Numbered from the stretch's first letter, positions 32,248-42,575 are shown. The stretch is 51,650 nucleotides of DNA from Streptomyces huasconensis (GCA_004010275.1 RBWT01000033.1:1-51650), one strand, 5' to 3'. Numbers and translations are program-made. The notes: generated from the sequence alone by a model not told the origin.

Positions 32248-34038
32248 TCACGCCTCCTTCGGGTCGACAGGGCCAACGGAGGAGCCGGCGGTGCGGCGCG
32301 ACCGGCGGATCGGGGGCTTGATGCCGAGCCGCTTCGGGTCGAAGCCCGACAACTTGTGGCCGTCCGCGAAGAACTTCCTGCGTGCCATGAGCGTCATCAG
32401 CGGCTTGGTGAAGAAGAACACCACGACGACGTCGAGCAGCGTGGTCAGGCCGAGCGTGAACGCGAAGCCCTGCACCTTGCCGACCGTGACGATGAAGAGC
32501 ACGGCGGCGGCGAGGAACGACACGAAGTCGGAGACCAGGATGGTGCGCCGGGCGCGCGGCCAGGCCCGCTCGACGGCGGGGCGCAGCGTACGTCCCTCAC
32601 GGACCTCGTCACGGACGCGTTCGAAGAAGACGATGAACGAGTCCGCCGTAATACCGATCGCGACGATGGCACCACACACAGCGGGCAGGTTCAGCGCGAA
32701 CTTAATGGTCGGGCCGAGCAGCGTCATGATCGTGTACGTCAGCGCCGCGGAGACCAGGAGGCTCGCGATGGCGATGAGCGACAGGCCGCGGTAATACACC
32801 ACGAGGTAGATCACGACGAGCGCGAGGCCGATGGCGCCGGCGATCAGACCGGCCTTGAGCTGCTCACCGCCGAGGGCGGGGCTGACCGTGGTGACGCTCT
32901 GCTCGTGGAAGGTGAGCGGCAGCGCGCCGTACGACAGGATGTTCGCCAGGTCCTTGGCGGAGTCCTGGTTGAAGCTGCCGGAGATCTCGGCGTTGGCGCT
33001 CAGGGTCGTACTGACGCTGGGGGCCGAGACGACCTCGCCGTCCATGACGATCGCGAACTGGTTCTGCGGGGGCTGCTGCGTCGAGAGCTTGCTCGTGGTC
33101 TTGGCGAACTTCTTCGAACCGCTCTTGGTGAAGTCCATGTTGACGACCCAGGCACCGGTGTCCTGCCTGATGGTCGCCTGCGCCTCGTCGACGTCCTTGC
33201 CGTCGACCTCGGCCGGGGCAAGGATGAACTTGTCCCACGTCTTGCCGTCGGGGCTCTTGCCGCACGCGATGGTGGGCTCGGAGGGCTTGACGCCCTTGCC
33301 GGCCGCCGCGCGGGCCTTCTTGTCCGTGCAGTCGAGCTTGGTGAACTGCTCCTGAAGCTTGGCCGTGGCCGGGTCCGTGGACGGCGTGGGCGAGGGCTTC
33401 TCGTCCTTCTTCTTGCCGTCCTTGGCCTTGTCCGACGGGTTCGGGGTCGGGTCGGCCTTCAGGGCCTCGCTGACGGCGCGGCCCTGGGGCGACGCGGAGG
33501 AGGACGGGGAGTTCGCCTCATCCTTGTCGCCGGTCTCGTCGGTGGCCTTGTCCGTCGCCTTGTCGGTGGCCTTGTCCTTCTCCTTGTCCGTGCCGGACGA
33601 GGAGCTGGGGGACGGCTCGGGAGCCGGGCCGCTGGGGGCCTGCGTGATCACCGGACGGAAGTAGAGCTGAGCGGTCGTGCCGACCTGCTCGCGCGCCTGC
33701 TTCTCGTTCGTCCCCTTGGGGATGTTGACGATGATGTTGCGATCGCCCTGGGTCTGAACCTCGGCCTCGGAGACACCCAGGCCGTTGACACGGTTGTTGA
33801 TGATGTCAACGGCGGTGTTCATGTTGGTCGGGTTGATCGCGTTCTTCTGGCCCGGCTCGTTCCTCGCCTCGAGCGTGATGCTCGTACCACCCGCGAGGTC
33901 GATGCCCAGCCGCGGTGTGGTGTGCCCGGAAAGGAACATTCCCCCGGTCAGCGCCACGAGGGCGATCAGGATGAAGACCAGCGCGCGACCCGGCTTGCCC
34001 GGTGCGCTCTGCCTTCGGCCCTTCTTCGGTGCTGCCAC
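32248..34038 (-). CDS. secD: Protein translocase subunit SecD with large low-complexity insertion
   Basis: 596 residues from GTG 34038 (VAAPKKGRR). It has the first transmembrane segment (ALVFILIALVALTGGMFLS), the signature TPRLGIDLAGGTSITLEA, the conserved periplasmic parts and five C-terminal membrane segments (with IVAIGITADSFIVFFERVRD). Between the periplasmic subdomains is a roughly 100-residue Ser/Pro/Lys/Asp-rich insertion, including repeated KATD units, which lies outside the membrane and is absent from E. coli SecD. The GTG start fits the family better than the in-frame start 129 nt upstream. Confidence 0.95.
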   Translation of the reverse strand: MAAPKKGRRQSAPGKPGRALVFILIALVALTGGMFLSGHTTPRLGIDLAGGTSITLEARNEPGQKNAINPTNMNTAVDIINNRVNGLGVSEAEVQTQGDRNIIVNIPKGTNEKQAREQVGTTAQLYFRPVITQAPSGPAPEPSPSSSSGTDKEKDKATDKATDKATDETGDKDEANSPSSSASPQGRAVSEALKADPTPNPSDKAKDGKKKDEKPSPTPSTDPATAKLQEQFTKLDCTDKKARAAAGKGVKPSEPTIACGKSPDGKTWDKFILAPAEVDGKDVDEAQATIRQDTGAWVVNMDFTKSGSKKFAKTTSKLSTQQPPQNQFAIVMDGEVVSAPSVSTTLSANAEISGSFNQDSAKDLANILSYGALPLTFHEQSVTTVSPALGGEQLKAGLIAGAIGLALVVIYLVVYYRGLSLIAIASLLVSAALTYTIMTLLGPTIKFALNLPAVCGAIVAIGITADSFIVFFERVRDEVREGRTLRPAVERAWPRARRTILVSDFVSFLAAAVLFIVTVGKVQGFAFTLGLTTLLDVVVVFFFTKPLMTLMARRKFFADGHKLSGFDPKRLGIKPPIRRSRRTAGSSVGPVDPKEA

Positions 34039-34134
34039 CTTCTCGTTTCTCCCTGTCCAACCGCCCGGAACCGACTGCGTGCCGTGGACGGCCATGAAGT
34101 GGTGTCGAGATTCGGCGCGAAATGCACGTGGTCC

Positions 34135-34174
34135 GGGGCCCCGTGGCGCGCGAGCGGCGCGCCCCACGGACCCC
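34135..34174 (-). terminator. Attenuator-like hairpin between yajC and secD
   Basis: GGGGCCCCGTGGCGCGC (34135-34151) pairs with the arm at 34156-34174 with one mismatch or bulge at each end. It starts 9 nt after the yajC stop and could reduce readthrough from yajC into secD. Confidence 0.65.
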
Positions 34175-34182
34175 GGTCGTGG

Positions 34183-34644
34183 CTACTTCGCGTCGGACTC
34201 GCCGTCGGTCTTCTTCGGCTGCGCGTCGTCGGCCTCGGCGGCCGCGTCCTTCTTGCCGAGGTCGATGCGCGAGTCGTCGGAAGCGTCGGCGGGCTCGTCG
34301 GTCTCGGTCAGGGAGGAGGCGTCGTCCGGAACGACGGGGGTGTCCTCGTTCAGGTCGTCCTCGGTGCCGTGCACGATGCGGTTGTACTCGTCGTCGGCCA
34401 GGACGGCGCCGATCGCGTTCTTCGCGTAAACCGCGTGGACACCGGGGGCCACCTCAAGGAGGACGGCGTCGTCGTGGACCTCCTTGACGGTGGCGTACAT
34501 GCCACCGATCGTGCGGATGCCGGTGCCGGGCTGCATCTCGTTACGCATCTGCGCGGCGGCCTGCTGCTTCTTCTTCGCAGACCGGGTCATCAGGAACATG
34601 GCCCCGATGAGCACGATGAACGGGAGGAGGGTCACGATATTCAC
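34183..34644 (-). CDS. yajC: Preprotein translocase subunit YajC
   Basis: Accessory membrane protein of the SecDF complex. 153 residues from GTG 34644 (VNIVTLLPFIVLIG) with one N-terminal helix (LLPFIVLIGAMFLMT), the conserved YajC core (QPGTGIRTIGGMYATVKEV) and an acidic, disordered C-terminal tail of about 55 residues. The start is preferred over an ATG 72 nt upstream because the helix should be N-terminal in this family. Confidence 0.94.
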   Translation of the reverse strand: MNIVTLLPFIVLIGAMFLMTRSAKKKQQAAAQMRNEMQPGTGIRTIGGMYATVKEVHDDAVLLEVAPGVHAVYAKNAIGAVLADDEYNRIVHGTEDDLNEDTPVVPDDASSLTETDEPADASDDSRIDLGKKDAAAEADDAQPKKTDGESDAK

Positions 34645-34840
34645 GGGACGGAGTTTCCTTCGCACGACCGCGCGGGTAAGCGGCCTGATGGATGGGGGTG
34701 GGCACGCCGCCCGCAAAGGCGGCGTCGGCGGAGTCTAAGCGAGTCCGCGCCTAAGGAACAACGCTCAGCATGGCACCGCAGTTCCTGACCGGACGACTAT
34801 CCGCGCCGTTCTGTCGTCCGTGGGAGCGGTTGCGTCGCCG

Positions 34841-35949
34841 TCACGCCCCGAACAGATCCTGTTGTCCCTTTCCGCCTGTCCTACCGCCCGCTTGCTGCGG
34901 AGGGGTGAGGTCCAGGTGCGCCCAGGCCGCGGGGGTCGCGACGCGTCCGCGCGGGGTGCGGGCGAGCAGCCCCTCCCGTACGAGGAAGGGCTCGGCGACC
35001 TCCTCGACGGTCTCGCGCTCCTCCCCCACGGCGACCGCGAGGGTCGACAGACCGACGGGGCCGCCGCCGAACAGCTTGAGCAGGGCCTCCAGACGGCGCG
35101 GTCGAGGCGGTCGAGGCCGCGTCCGTCGACCTCGTAGACCTTGAGGGCCGCGGCCGCGATCTCGCGGTCGACCCTGCCGTCGGCCTTGACCTGGGCATAG
35201 TCCCGCACGCGGCGCAGCAGGCGGTTGGCGATGCGGGGTGTGCCGCGCGAGCGGCCCGCGATCTCGGCGGCGCCGGCCGGGTCGATCTCCACGTCGAGCA
35301 GCTGGGCGGAGCGGTGGACGACGCGCTCCAGCTCCGCGGGTTCGTAGAACTCCATGTGCGCGGTGAAGCCGAAGCGGTCGCGCAGTGGCGGGGGCAGCAG
35401 GCCCGCGCGTGTGGTGGCGCCGACCAGGGTGAAGGGCGGCAGTTCGAGCGGGATGGCGGTGGCGCCTGGGCCCTTGCCCACGATGACGTCGACGCGGAAG
35501 TCCTCCATCGCCATGTAGAGCATCTCCTCGGCGGGCCGCGACATGCGGTGGATCTCGTCGAGGAAGAGGACCTCGCCCTCCTGGAGGGAGGAGAGGATCG
35601 CGGCGAGGTCGCCGGCGTGCTGGATGGCGGGGCCGCTGGTGATGCGGATCGGGGCGCCCATCTCGGCCGCGATGATCATGGAGAGGGTGGTCTTGCCGAG
35701 GCCGGGGGCGCCGGAGAGCAGGACGTGATCGGCGGTGGCGCCGCGCGCGCGGGCGGCCCGCAGGACGAGGTCGAGCTGCTCGCGGACCTTCTCCTGGCCG
35801 ATGAACTCGCCCAGGTCCTTGGGGCGCAGGGCGGCCTCGACGGCCTGGTCCTCGCCGTCGGCGCCGGAGTCCACCAGCCGCTCCGCGGCGGGCCCGACCA
35901 GCCGTTCGGCCGCGGCGGCAGCGTCGTCGGTGGTGTCGTCCCAGTTCAT
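34841..35949 (-). CDS. ruvB: Holliday junction branch migration helicase RuvB, frameshifted
   Basis: Motor of the RuvAB branch migration complex. ATG 35949 starts [17 protein letters not shown]; the core contains [19 protein letters not shown], Walker [11 protein letters not shown], Walker [12 protein letters not shown], and the sensor residues in LVGATTRAG. One base is lost near 35092 between RLDRAV and [11 protein letters not shown], so the winged-helix C terminus ([18 protein letters not shown] form, ending QQDLFGA at 34841) is in the next frame. Repaired length 369 residues. Order ruvC-ruvA-ruvB is standard. Confidence 0.95.
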
Positions 35950-36002
35950 GCGTGTGCCTCGCGATGCGGTTCGGGGGGTCGGGGGGGCCGGCGCGGGTGC
36001 GC

Positions 36003-36614
36003 TCAGCGGGTGCGGTTCAGGGTCTGGAGCGCGGCCTTGAGGAGCTGGCCGACCTGCGGGGTGCCCTCGGCGGCCTCGGCCTGCGGGGTGACGGCGGCGA
36101 CGGCCTCGTCGGCCTCGCGCGTGGCGTACCCGAGGCCGATGAGCGCGGCGTGCAGCTGGTCGCGCCAGCCGGAGGTGACGGCCTTGCCGACGGCGGGGCC
36201 GCCGGTGCCGAGCGGTTCGCCGAGGCGGTCCTTGTACTCCAGGAGCAGCTTCTGGGCGCCCTTCTTGCCGATGCCGGGCACGGCGGTCAGCGCCTTCTCG
36301 TCGCCGGTGGAGACCGCGCGCCGCAGGGCGTCGGGGCTGTGCACGGCGAGCATGGCCTGGGCCAGGCGCGGGCCGACGCCGCTCGCGGTCTGGAGCAGCT
36401 CGAAGGTCTGCCGCTCGTCGTCGTCCGCGAAGCCGTACAGGGTCAGGGAGTCCTCGCGCACGACCAGGGAGGTGGCGAGCTTGGCCTGCTGGCCGACGCG
36501 GAGCGTGGAGAGGGTGTTCGGCGTGCACTGCACGGCCATGCCGATGCCGCCGACCTCGACCACCGCGGTATCGGGGGCGAGGGCGGCGACGGGGCCGCTG
36601 ACGAAGGCGATCAT
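36003..36614 (-). CDS. ruvA: Holliday junction-binding protein RuvA
   Basis: Tetrameric Holliday junction DNA-binding partner of RuvB. 203 residues, intact: N-terminal OB domain ([20 protein letters not shown]), a helix-hairpin-helix region ([16 protein letters not shown] and [20 protein letters not shown]) and a C-terminal UBA-like RuvB-binding domain. Its ATG overlaps the ruvC stop as ATGA. A 53-nt gap follows before ruvB. Confidence 0.96.
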   Translation of the reverse strand: MIAFVSGPVAALAPDTAVVEVGGIGMAVQCTPNTLSTLRVGQQAKLATSLVVREDSLTLYGFADDDERQTFELLQTASGVGPRLAQAMLAVHSPDALRRAVSTGDEKALTAVPGIGKKGAQKLLLEYKDRLGEPLGTGGPAVGKAVTSGWRDQLHAALIGLGYATREADEAVAAVTPQAEAAEGTPQVGQLLKAALQTLNRTR

Positions 36615-37192
36615 GCGGTACGGCCTTTCTGGGCTGCTGCGGGGGACGGCTTCGCGGCGTGCAGGGCCGCGGCCTGCTGGAGGCGGTTCTGGGCGACGGC
36701 CTGCTGGAGGCGGTTCTGGGCTGGGGCGCGCCAGATATGGCAGATGGCGAGGGCCAGGGCGTCCGCGGCGTCGGCGGGCTTCGGCGGTGCGTCGAGCCGC
36801 AGCAACCTTGTCACCATGGCTCCCACCTGCGCCTTGTCGGCGCGGCCGCTGCCGGTGACGGCGGCCTTGACCTCACTGGGGGTGTGCAGGACGACGGGGA
36901 TGCCGCGGCGGGACGCGCAGAGCATGGCGACGGCGCTGGCCTGGGCGGTGCCCATGACCGTACGCACGTTGTGCTGGCTGAACACCCGCTCCACGGCGAG
37001 GACTTCGGGGCTGTGCTCGTCGAGCCACTGCTCGATGCCCTGCTCGATGGCGACGAGGCGGTGGCCCAACTCGGCGTCCGGCGGGGTCCGTACGACTCCG
37101 ACGCCACGCATGGTCAAGGGGCGTCCGGCGACGCCTTCGACGACGCCGACACCGCACCGGGTGAGCCCCGGGTCGACTCCCAGTACGCGCAC
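36611..37192 (-). CDS. ruvC: Crossover junction endodeoxyribonuclease RuvC with duplicated C-terminal motif
   Basis: Resolves Holliday junctions. 193 residues from GTG 37192 ([14 protein letters not shown]), with catalytic Asp7, Glu in [11 protein letters not shown] and the C-terminal acidic pair in [13 protein letters not shown]. The C-terminal tail contains AQNRLQQA twice in tandem, beyond the usual end of the family. Coupled to ruvA through ATGA. Confidence 0.95.
   Translation of the reverse strand: MRVLGVDPGLTRCGVGVVEGVAGRPLTMRGVGVVRTPPDAELGHRLVAIEQGIEQWLDEHSPEVLAVERVFSQHNVRTVMGTAQASAVAMLCASRRGIPVVLHTPSEVKAAVTGSGRADKAQVGAMVTRLLRLDAPPKPADAADALALAICHIWRAPAQNRLQQAVAQNRLQQAAALHAAKPSPAAAQKGRTA
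36671..36721 (-). repeat. 27-bp tandem duplication at the ruvC 3' end
   Basis: A 24-bp identical core starting GGCCTGCTGGAGGCGGTTCT occurs twice with period 27, adding nine residues ([13 protein letters not shown] unit) to RuvC after the nuclease fold. Confidence 0.9.
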
Positions 37193-37253
37193 GTGAAACC
37201 CCTCCCCATTGCCTGTCCGTGCAGGCTATCGGGTCCCTCTGACAACGCGACGC

Positions 37254-37277
37254 CGACGGGGTGTGTCCCGTCGGCCC
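37254..37277 (-). terminator. Hairpin between yebC and ruvC
   Basis: GCCGACGGG (37254-37262) pairs with CCCGTCGGC (37269-37277) around GTGTGT; it sits about 90 nt past the yebC stop and upstream of ruvC. It may terminate the yebC transcript. Confidence 0.6.
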
Positions 37278-37367
37278 GTTCGAGAGCCCCCATGGGGATG
37301 GGGGGGACTGGCGCGGGCAACCGCGGGCGGCCCGGCAGCCGTCGGGTCCGGAGACCCGGCGGAGCGC

Positions 37368-38126
37368 TTACGCGTCGACCTTCGCCATGACCTCGTCGGG
37401 GACGTCGAAGTTGGCGAAGACGTTCTGCACGTCGTCGCTGTCCTCCAGGGCGTCGATCAGCTTGAAGATCTTCCGGGCGCCCTCCTCGTCCAGCTCGACC
37501 TGCATGGTCGGGACGAAGTTGGCGTCGGCCGAGTCGTAGTCGATGCCGGCCTCCTGGAGCGCGGTGCGGACCGCGACCATGTCGGTGGCCTCGCTGAGCA
37601 CCTCGAAGGTGTCGCCGAGGTCGTTGACCTCTTCGGCACCGGCGTCCAGGACGGCGCCGAGCACGTCGTCCTCGGTGAGCCCGGCCTCGCCCTTGGGGAC
37701 GATCACGACGCCCTTGCGGTTGAAGAGGTACGCGACGGAGCCCGGGTCGGCCATCGAGCCGCCGTTGCGCGTCATGGCGACGCGGACGTCGGACGCGGCG
37801 CGGTTGCGGTTGTCGGTGAGGCACTCGATGAGCACCGCGACGCCGTTCGGGCCGTAACCCTCGTACATGATCGTCTCGTAGTCGGCGCCACCGGCTTCGA
37901 GGCCGGCGCCGCGCTTGACCGCGGAGTCGATGTTCTTGTTCGGGACCGAGCTCTTCTTGGCCTTCTGGATGGCGTCGAACAGGGTCGGGTTACCGGCCGG
38001 GTCGGCGCCGCCCGTACGGGCCGCAACCTCGATGTTCTTGATCATCTTCGCGAAGAGCTTGCCGCGCTTGGCGTCGATCACGGCCTTCTTGTGCTTCGTC
38101 GTAGCCCATTTAGAGTGGCCGGACAT
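37368..38126 (-). CDS. yebC: YebC/TACO1-family transcriptional or translational regulator
   Basis: A conserved protein reported as a transcription regulator and, more recently, as an aid to ribosomes on proline-rich stretches. 252 residues, intact, with the invariant N terminus [35 protein letters not shown] and a C-terminal acidic region. It stands directly before ruvC in the same direction, as in most actinobacteria. Confidence 0.96.
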   Translation of the reverse strand: MSGHSKWATTKHKKAVIDAKRGKLFAKMIKNIEVAARTGGADPAGNPTLFDAIQKAKKSSVPNKNIDSAVKRGAGLEAGGADYETIMYEGYGPNGVAVLIECLTDNRNRAASDVRVAMTRNGGSMADPGSVAYLFNRKGVVIVPKGEAGLTEDDVLGAVLDAGAEEVNDLGDTFEVLSEATDMVAVRTALQEAGIDYDSADANFVPTMQVELDEEGARKIFKLIDALEDSDDVQNVFANFDVPDEVMAKVDA

Positions 38127-38163
38127 CTGCCTGTCTCCTTCGCGTTACCCAACCTGTACGAAC

Positions 38164-38189
38164 TCTCGGGTCCTGCGGGCCCGGGAGAT
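38164..38189 (-). terminator. Hairpin after pdxT
   Basis: Minus-strand TCTCCCGGGCCC pairs with GGACCCGAGA around a 3-nt loop (one bulge). It is about 14 nt past the pdxT stop and ahead of yebC. Confidence 0.65.
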
Positions 38190-38202
38190 ACCCCGGGAGA
38201 TC

Positions 38203-38808
38203 CTACAAGGAACCCGCGCGCGGGTTGCCCCGCGCCATCTCCACGAACAGCGCGTGGACCCGGTGGTCGCCCGTCAGCTCGGGGTGGAAGGACGTGGCGA
38301 GGGCGTTGCCCTGGCGCACGGCGACGATGTGGCCCTCGTGCTCGGCGAGCACCTCCGCCTGCGCTCCGACCGACTCCACCCAGGGCGCGCGGATGAAGAC
38401 GCCCTCCACGGGGGCACCCTCGACGCCCTTGACGTCGACGGCCGCCTCGAACGACTCGTTCTGCCGTCCGAAGGCGTTGCGCCGCACGATCATGTCGATG
38501 CCGCCGACCGTCTCCTGGCCCGAGCGCGGGTCGAGGATCTTGTCGGCGAGCATGATCATGCCCGCGCAGGTGCCGTAGACGGGCATGCCGCCCCGCACGC
38601 GCGCGCGGAGGGGCTCCATGACGCCGAAGAGGGTGGCCAGCTTCGAGATGGTGGTGGACTCGCCGCCGGGGATGACCAGGCCGTCGACCTCGGCCAGTTC
38701 TTCGGGGCGCCTCACCGGCCTGGCCAGGGCGTCCGCCGAGGCCAGGGCGATCAGGTGCTCCCGTACGTCCCCCTGGAGGGCGAGGACGCCCACTACGGGA
38801 GTGGTCAT
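38203..38808 (-). CDS. pdxT: Pyridoxal 5'-phosphate synthase glutaminase subunit PdxT
   Basis: Releases ammonia from glutamine for PdxS. 201 residues with the glutaminase triad: Cys in [10 protein letters not shown], His in [11 protein letters not shown] and a following Glu region; [10 protein letters not shown] is the PdxT signature. ATG 38808 overlaps the pdxS stop by one base (TGATG), so they are translationally coupled, matching their 1:1 complex. Confidence 0.96.
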   Translation of the reverse strand: MTTPVVGVLALQGDVREHLIALASADALARPVRRPEELAEVDGLVIPGGESTTISKLATLFGVMEPLRARVRGGMPVYGTCAGMIMLADKILDPRSGQETVGGIDMIVRRNAFGRQNESFEAAVDVKGVEGAPVEGVFIRAPWVESVGAQAEVLAEHEGHIVAVRQGNALATSFHPELTGDHRVHALFVEMARGNPRAGSL

Positions 38809-39722
38809 CACCAGCCTCGGTTCGCGTAGCGCTCGGTCTCGGGCAGGGTGTCGCAGTTGATGCCGACCATGGCCTCGCCGAGGTTGCGGGAGGCGTCCGC
38901 GATGATCTTCGGGTCGTCGTAGAAGGTGGTGGCCTTCACGATGGCGGCGGCGCGCTTGGCCGGGTCGCCGGACTTGAAGATGCCGGAGCCGACGAAGACA
39001 CCCTCGGCGCCGAGCTGGCGCATCAGGGCGGCGTCGGCGGGGGTGGCGACGCCACCGGCGGAGAAGAGCACGACCGGCAGCTTGCCCAGCTCGGCGGTCT
39101 CCTTGACCAGCTCGTACGGGGCGCGCAGCTCCTTGGCGGCGGCGTACAGCTCGTTGTTGTCGTAGCCGCGCAGCTTGGCGATCTCGTTCTTGATCTGGCG
39201 CAGGTGGCGGACGGCCTCGACGACGTTGCCGGTGCCGGCCTCGCCCTTGGAGCGGATCATGGCCGCGCCCTCGGCGATGCGGCGCAGCGCCTCGCCCAGG
39301 TTGGTGGCGCCGCACACGAACGGGGTCGTGAAGGCGAACTTGTCGCTGTGGTTGACCTCGTCGGCCGGGGTGAGGACCTCGGACTCGTCGATGTAGTCGA
39401 CGCCGAGGGACTGCAGGACCTGGGCCTCGACGAAGTGGCCGATGCGGGACTTGGCCATGACCGGGATGGAGACGGCCTCGATGATCTCTTCGATCATGTT
39501 CGGGTCGGACATCCGGGCCACGCCGCCGTCCTTGCGGATGTCGGCGGGCACCCGCTCCAGCGCCATGACGGCGACGGCGCCGGCGTCCTCGGCGATCTTC
39601 GCCTGCTCGGCGTTGACGACGTCCATGATCACGCCGCCCTTGAGCTGCTCGGCCATGCCGCGCTTCACGCGCGCGGTGCCGGTCTCGGGCGTCGGGTTGC
39701 TGGTGGAGGGGGTGGTGGACAC
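38808..39722 (-). CDS. pdxS: Pyridoxal 5'-phosphate synthase lyase subunit PdxS
   Basis: Builds PLP from ribose 5-phosphate, glyceraldehyde 3-phosphate and ammonia. 304 residues from GTG 39722 ([20 protein letters not shown]). The conserved active-site Lys is in [14 protein letters not shown]; other family blocks are [20 protein letters not shown] and [15 protein letters not shown]. The in-frame extension upstream of 39722 is not homologous. With pdxT it forms the full DXP-independent PLP synthase. Confidence 0.97.
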   Translation of the reverse strand: MSTTPSTSNPTPETGTARVKRGMAEQLKGGVIMDVVNAEQAKIAEDAGAVAVMALERVPADIRKDGGVARMSDPNMIEEIIEAVSIPVMAKSRIGHFVEAQVLQSLGVDYIDESEVLTPADEVNHSDKFAFTTPFVCGATNLGEALRRIAEGAAMIRSKGEAGTGNVVEAVRHLRQIKNEIAKLRGYDNNELYAAAKELRAPYELVKETAELGKLPVVLFSAGGVATPADAALMRQLGAEGVFVGSGIFKSGDPAKRAAAIVKATTFYDDPKIIADASRNLGEAMVGINCDTLPETERYANRGW

Positions 39723-39891
39723 GGAGTTGACCTCACTCGCTGAAGACTCGCGGAAGACTCGTCGAAGGCCCGTCGGAGACGGTTCCCTCAGCTCCGAGGA
39801 AACGCCCGGGCACCAGGCCACAGCAAGGGCCAATGGCTGACCGGTGGCTCGTTTTCCGGCGATGGCCCTGGTCAGCGCCGCTCGGCCGGGA

Positions 39892-40436
39892 TTACCCCGT
39901 GGCCCGGTCGGCCAGCGCCACCGGAGGCTCGTCGTCCATCTCGAACGCCAAGGGGAAGGGCGCGTGGCCCGCGAGGCGGAACCAGCGGACCTTGCGGTGC
40001 CTGCGCAGGGCACGGGCGGCGCGTACGGAGTCGTTGTGGAAGCGCCGGGCCATGGGCACCCGGCGCACGGCCGCGGCCAGTTCGGTGGCCGCCTCGTCGC
40101 CGCCGGGAGCCTCGCGCACCGCCTCGACCTGCTGGCTCTCGCCGAAGATGGCCCGCAGCGCCTGGCTCAGCTCGCTCTCGGCGACCTCGCGCTGCTCCTC
40201 CTCCGCCTGCCGGGCCGCGTGCGCGCCTCGTAGAGCACGATCGAGGCGGCGGGGTCGAGGACTCCGGAGGTGGCCAGTTCCTGGGCGACCGAGGCGCGGC
40301 GCAGGAGCTGCGCGTCGAGGGCGGCGCGGGCCGCGTCGATGCGCGCGTACAGCCGGTCGAGCCGGCCGGCGGTCCAGCTCAGGTAGAGGCCGATCGCAAA
40401 GAGGGCTACCGCGATCCAGATCAATGTGGAGGTCAC
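39892..40436 (-). CDS. Small membrane protein (LemA-like), frameshifted
   Basis: Starts at GTG 40436 ([20 protein letters not shown]), one transmembrane helix followed by a helical region ([20 protein letters not shown]) resembling LemA proteins, then a charged C terminus with [15 protein letters not shown]. One G lost near 40224 separates LYEA from [13 protein letters not shown]; repaired length is 181 residues. It sits between the phosphatidylinositol mannosyltransferase gene and pdxS on the same strand. Function unknown. Confidence 0.82.
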
Positions 40437-40501
40437 GGGCCTACACGCTAGTCCCCCCAGGGAGCCGGGCGGGCCGCCGGGCACCCCGAGGGTTCAGCAG
40501 G

Positions 40502-41662
40502 TCAGTCCCTGGCCAGGCCGAAGCGCGCCCGCAGGCCCGAGCGTTCGTCCTCGGCGACCGAGGCCGCGCCGTCCGTCACCGTCTCGTACACCGCGAGGAT
40601 GTCCGCGCCGACGGTCGACCAGTCGAAGCGCCGCACGTGCGCGCTGCCGCGCTCGCGCAGCCCCTCACGGCGCTCGGGGTCGGTCAGGAGGCGCACCGCC
40701 GCCTTGGCGAGGGACTCCGCGTCCTCGTTGCCGAACAGGTCGCCCGCTCCGCCCTGGTCGAGGACCTGGGCGAAGGCGTCGAGGTCGCTGGCGAGCACGG
40801 GCGCGCCCGCGGACATCGCCTCGACCAGGATGATGCCGAAGCTCTCGCCACCGGTGTTCGGGGCGACGTACAGGTCGACGCTGCGCAGCAGCCGCGCCTT
40901 GTCCTCGTCGCTGACCATGCCGAGGAACTCCACGCGGGAGCGCAGCTCGGCGGGGAGCGAGGCCACCGCCTCGTCCTCGTCACCGCGCCCGGCGACCAGG
41001 AGCCGCGCCTCAGGGCACTCGGCGAAGATCTGCGGCAGTGCCTTCATCAGGACCGGCAGGCCCTTGCGGGGCTCGTCGATGCGGCCGATGAAGCCGATGG
41101 TTCCGCCCTGCCATTCGGGTCTGGGTTCGGCCCTGGCGAAGAAGTCGACGTCGACGCCGTTCGGGATGACGACCGCGTCGCCGCCCAGGTGTTCGACGAG
41201 GGTGCGGCGCGCGTACTCGCTCACGGCGATGCGGGCGCTGATCTTCTCCAGGGCGGGCTGGAGGATCGGGTACGCGGCGATCATGGCCCGGGAGCGCGGG
41301 TTGGACGTGTGGAACGTCGCGACGATCGGGCCCTGCGCGGCCCAGCAGGTGAGCAGCCCCAGCGACGGCGAGGTCGGCTCGTGGATGTGGATGACGTCGA
41401 ACGTGCCGTCGTGCAGCCAGCGCCGCACCCGCGCGGCCGACAGGAAGCCGAAGTTGAGCCGCGCCACCGAGCCGTTGTACGGCACCGGGACGGCGCGGCC
41501 GGCCGAGACGACGTACGGCGGGAGCGGGGTCTCGTCGTCGGCCGGGGCCAGGACGGACACCTCGTGGCCGAGCCGGATGAGGTGCTCCGCCAGGTCGCGG
41601 ATGTGGAACTGGACGCCGCCCGGCACGTCCCACGAGTACGGGCAGACGATGCCGATCTTCAC
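40502..41662 (-). CDS. pimA: GT4 glycosyltransferase, phosphatidylinositol alpha-mannosyltransferase (PimA-like)
   Basis: Transfers mannose from GDP-mannose to phosphatidylinositol, starting PIM glycolipid synthesis. 386 residues from GTG 41662 (VKIGIVCPYSWDVPGGVQFH), with HIHEPTSPSLGLL, IGRIDEPRKGLPVLMKALP and the nucleotide-sugar motif GGESFGIILVEAMSAGAP. Its start overlaps the acyltransferase stop (GTGA) and it follows pgsA and the acyltransferase in one coupled unit, matching the order in mycobacteria. Confidence 0.93.
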   Translation of the reverse strand: MKIGIVCPYSWDVPGGVQFHIRDLAEHLIRLGHEVSVLAPADDETPLPPYVVSAGRAVPVPYNGSVARLNFGFLSAARVRRWLHDGTFDVIHIHEPTSPSLGLLTCWAAQGPIVATFHTSNPRSRAMIAAYPILQPALEKISARIAVSEYARRTLVEHLGGDAVVIPNGVDVDFFARAEPRPEWQGGTIGFIGRIDEPRKGLPVLMKALPQIFAECPEARLLVAGRGDEDEAVASLPAELRSRVEFLGMVSDEDKARLLRSVDLYVAPNTGGESFGIILVEAMSAGAPVLASDLDAFAQVLDQGGAGDLFGNEDAESLAKAAVRLLTDPERREGLRERGSAHVRRFDWSTVGADILAVYETVTDGAASVAEDERSGLRARFGLARD

Positions 41663-42575
41663 GAGGGCTCCCCCGCCGCGGTCCCGCCGGGGCGGGGTTC
41701 CAGGTCGGCGAGCCACAGTCGCTGGAGCATGTGCCAGTCCTCCGGGTGGTCGGCGATGCCGGTGGCGAAGGCGTCGGCCAGCGCCTGCGTCATGACAGAC
41801 GTCTTCTCGGCGCGCGTACCTGTCTCGGGGACGTCCACGGGCGGGTGAATCCGGCCCCGCATCATGGCCCCGTCGTACCAGAGCGTCACCGGCAGGAGCA
41901 GCGCGCCGGTCTGCTGGGCCAGCATCGCGGGCCCCCCGGGCATCCGGGCGCTCTCCCCGAAGAACTTCACCTCGACCCCGGAGGCCGACAGGTCACGGTC
42001 GGCGACCAGGCAGACCAGGCCGCCCGCGCGCAGCCGCCGCGCCAGCGTGCCGAAGGCGGAGCGCCGGTGTGCGGCAGGACCTCCATGCCGAGGCTCTCGC
42101 GGTAGGCGACGAAGCGGTCGTAGAGCGTCTCGGGCTTCAGGCGCTCGGCGACGGTCGTGAAAGGGGTCTCCAGCCGCGTGGTGACCCAGGCGCCCGCGAG
42201 GTCCCAGTTGGCGAGGTGCGGCAGCGCGACGACGGCGCCCTTTCCGGCGGCGAGCCCGTCGGTGAGGTGGTGCAGGTCCTTGACGTCGACGCCGTTCTTG
42301 ATGCGCTCCCGGCTCCAGGACGGCAGCCGGAAGGACTCCATCCAGTAGCGCAGGTACGACCGCATGCCCGCCCTGGACAGCTCGGCGAGCCGCTGGGGGG
42401 TGGCGTCGGGCACCACGCGCGCGAGGTTGGCCTCCAGGCGCAGCACGCCCTTGCCGCGGCGCTTCCAGGCGGCGTCGGCGATGGTCCGGCCGAGTCGCTC
42501 GGCCACCGGCTCCGGGAGCTTCTTGACGGTGCTCCAGCCGAGGCCGTACAGCGCGTCGGTGAGTCGGTCCTTCAC
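41659..42575 (-). CDS. Lysophospholipid-type acyltransferase (PatA-like, PIM acylation), frameshifted
   Basis: Predicted to acylate phosphatidylinositol mannosides, judging by its place between pgsA and pimA. It has the HxxxxD acyltransferase motif (ALPHLANWDLAG) and a later FFGESARMPGGPAML block as in the HtrB/LpxL family. GTG 42575 (VKDRLTDALYGLGW) overlaps the pgsA stop (GTGA). One G is lost near 42062 after VLPHTG; repaired length is 305 residues. Confidence 0.9.
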
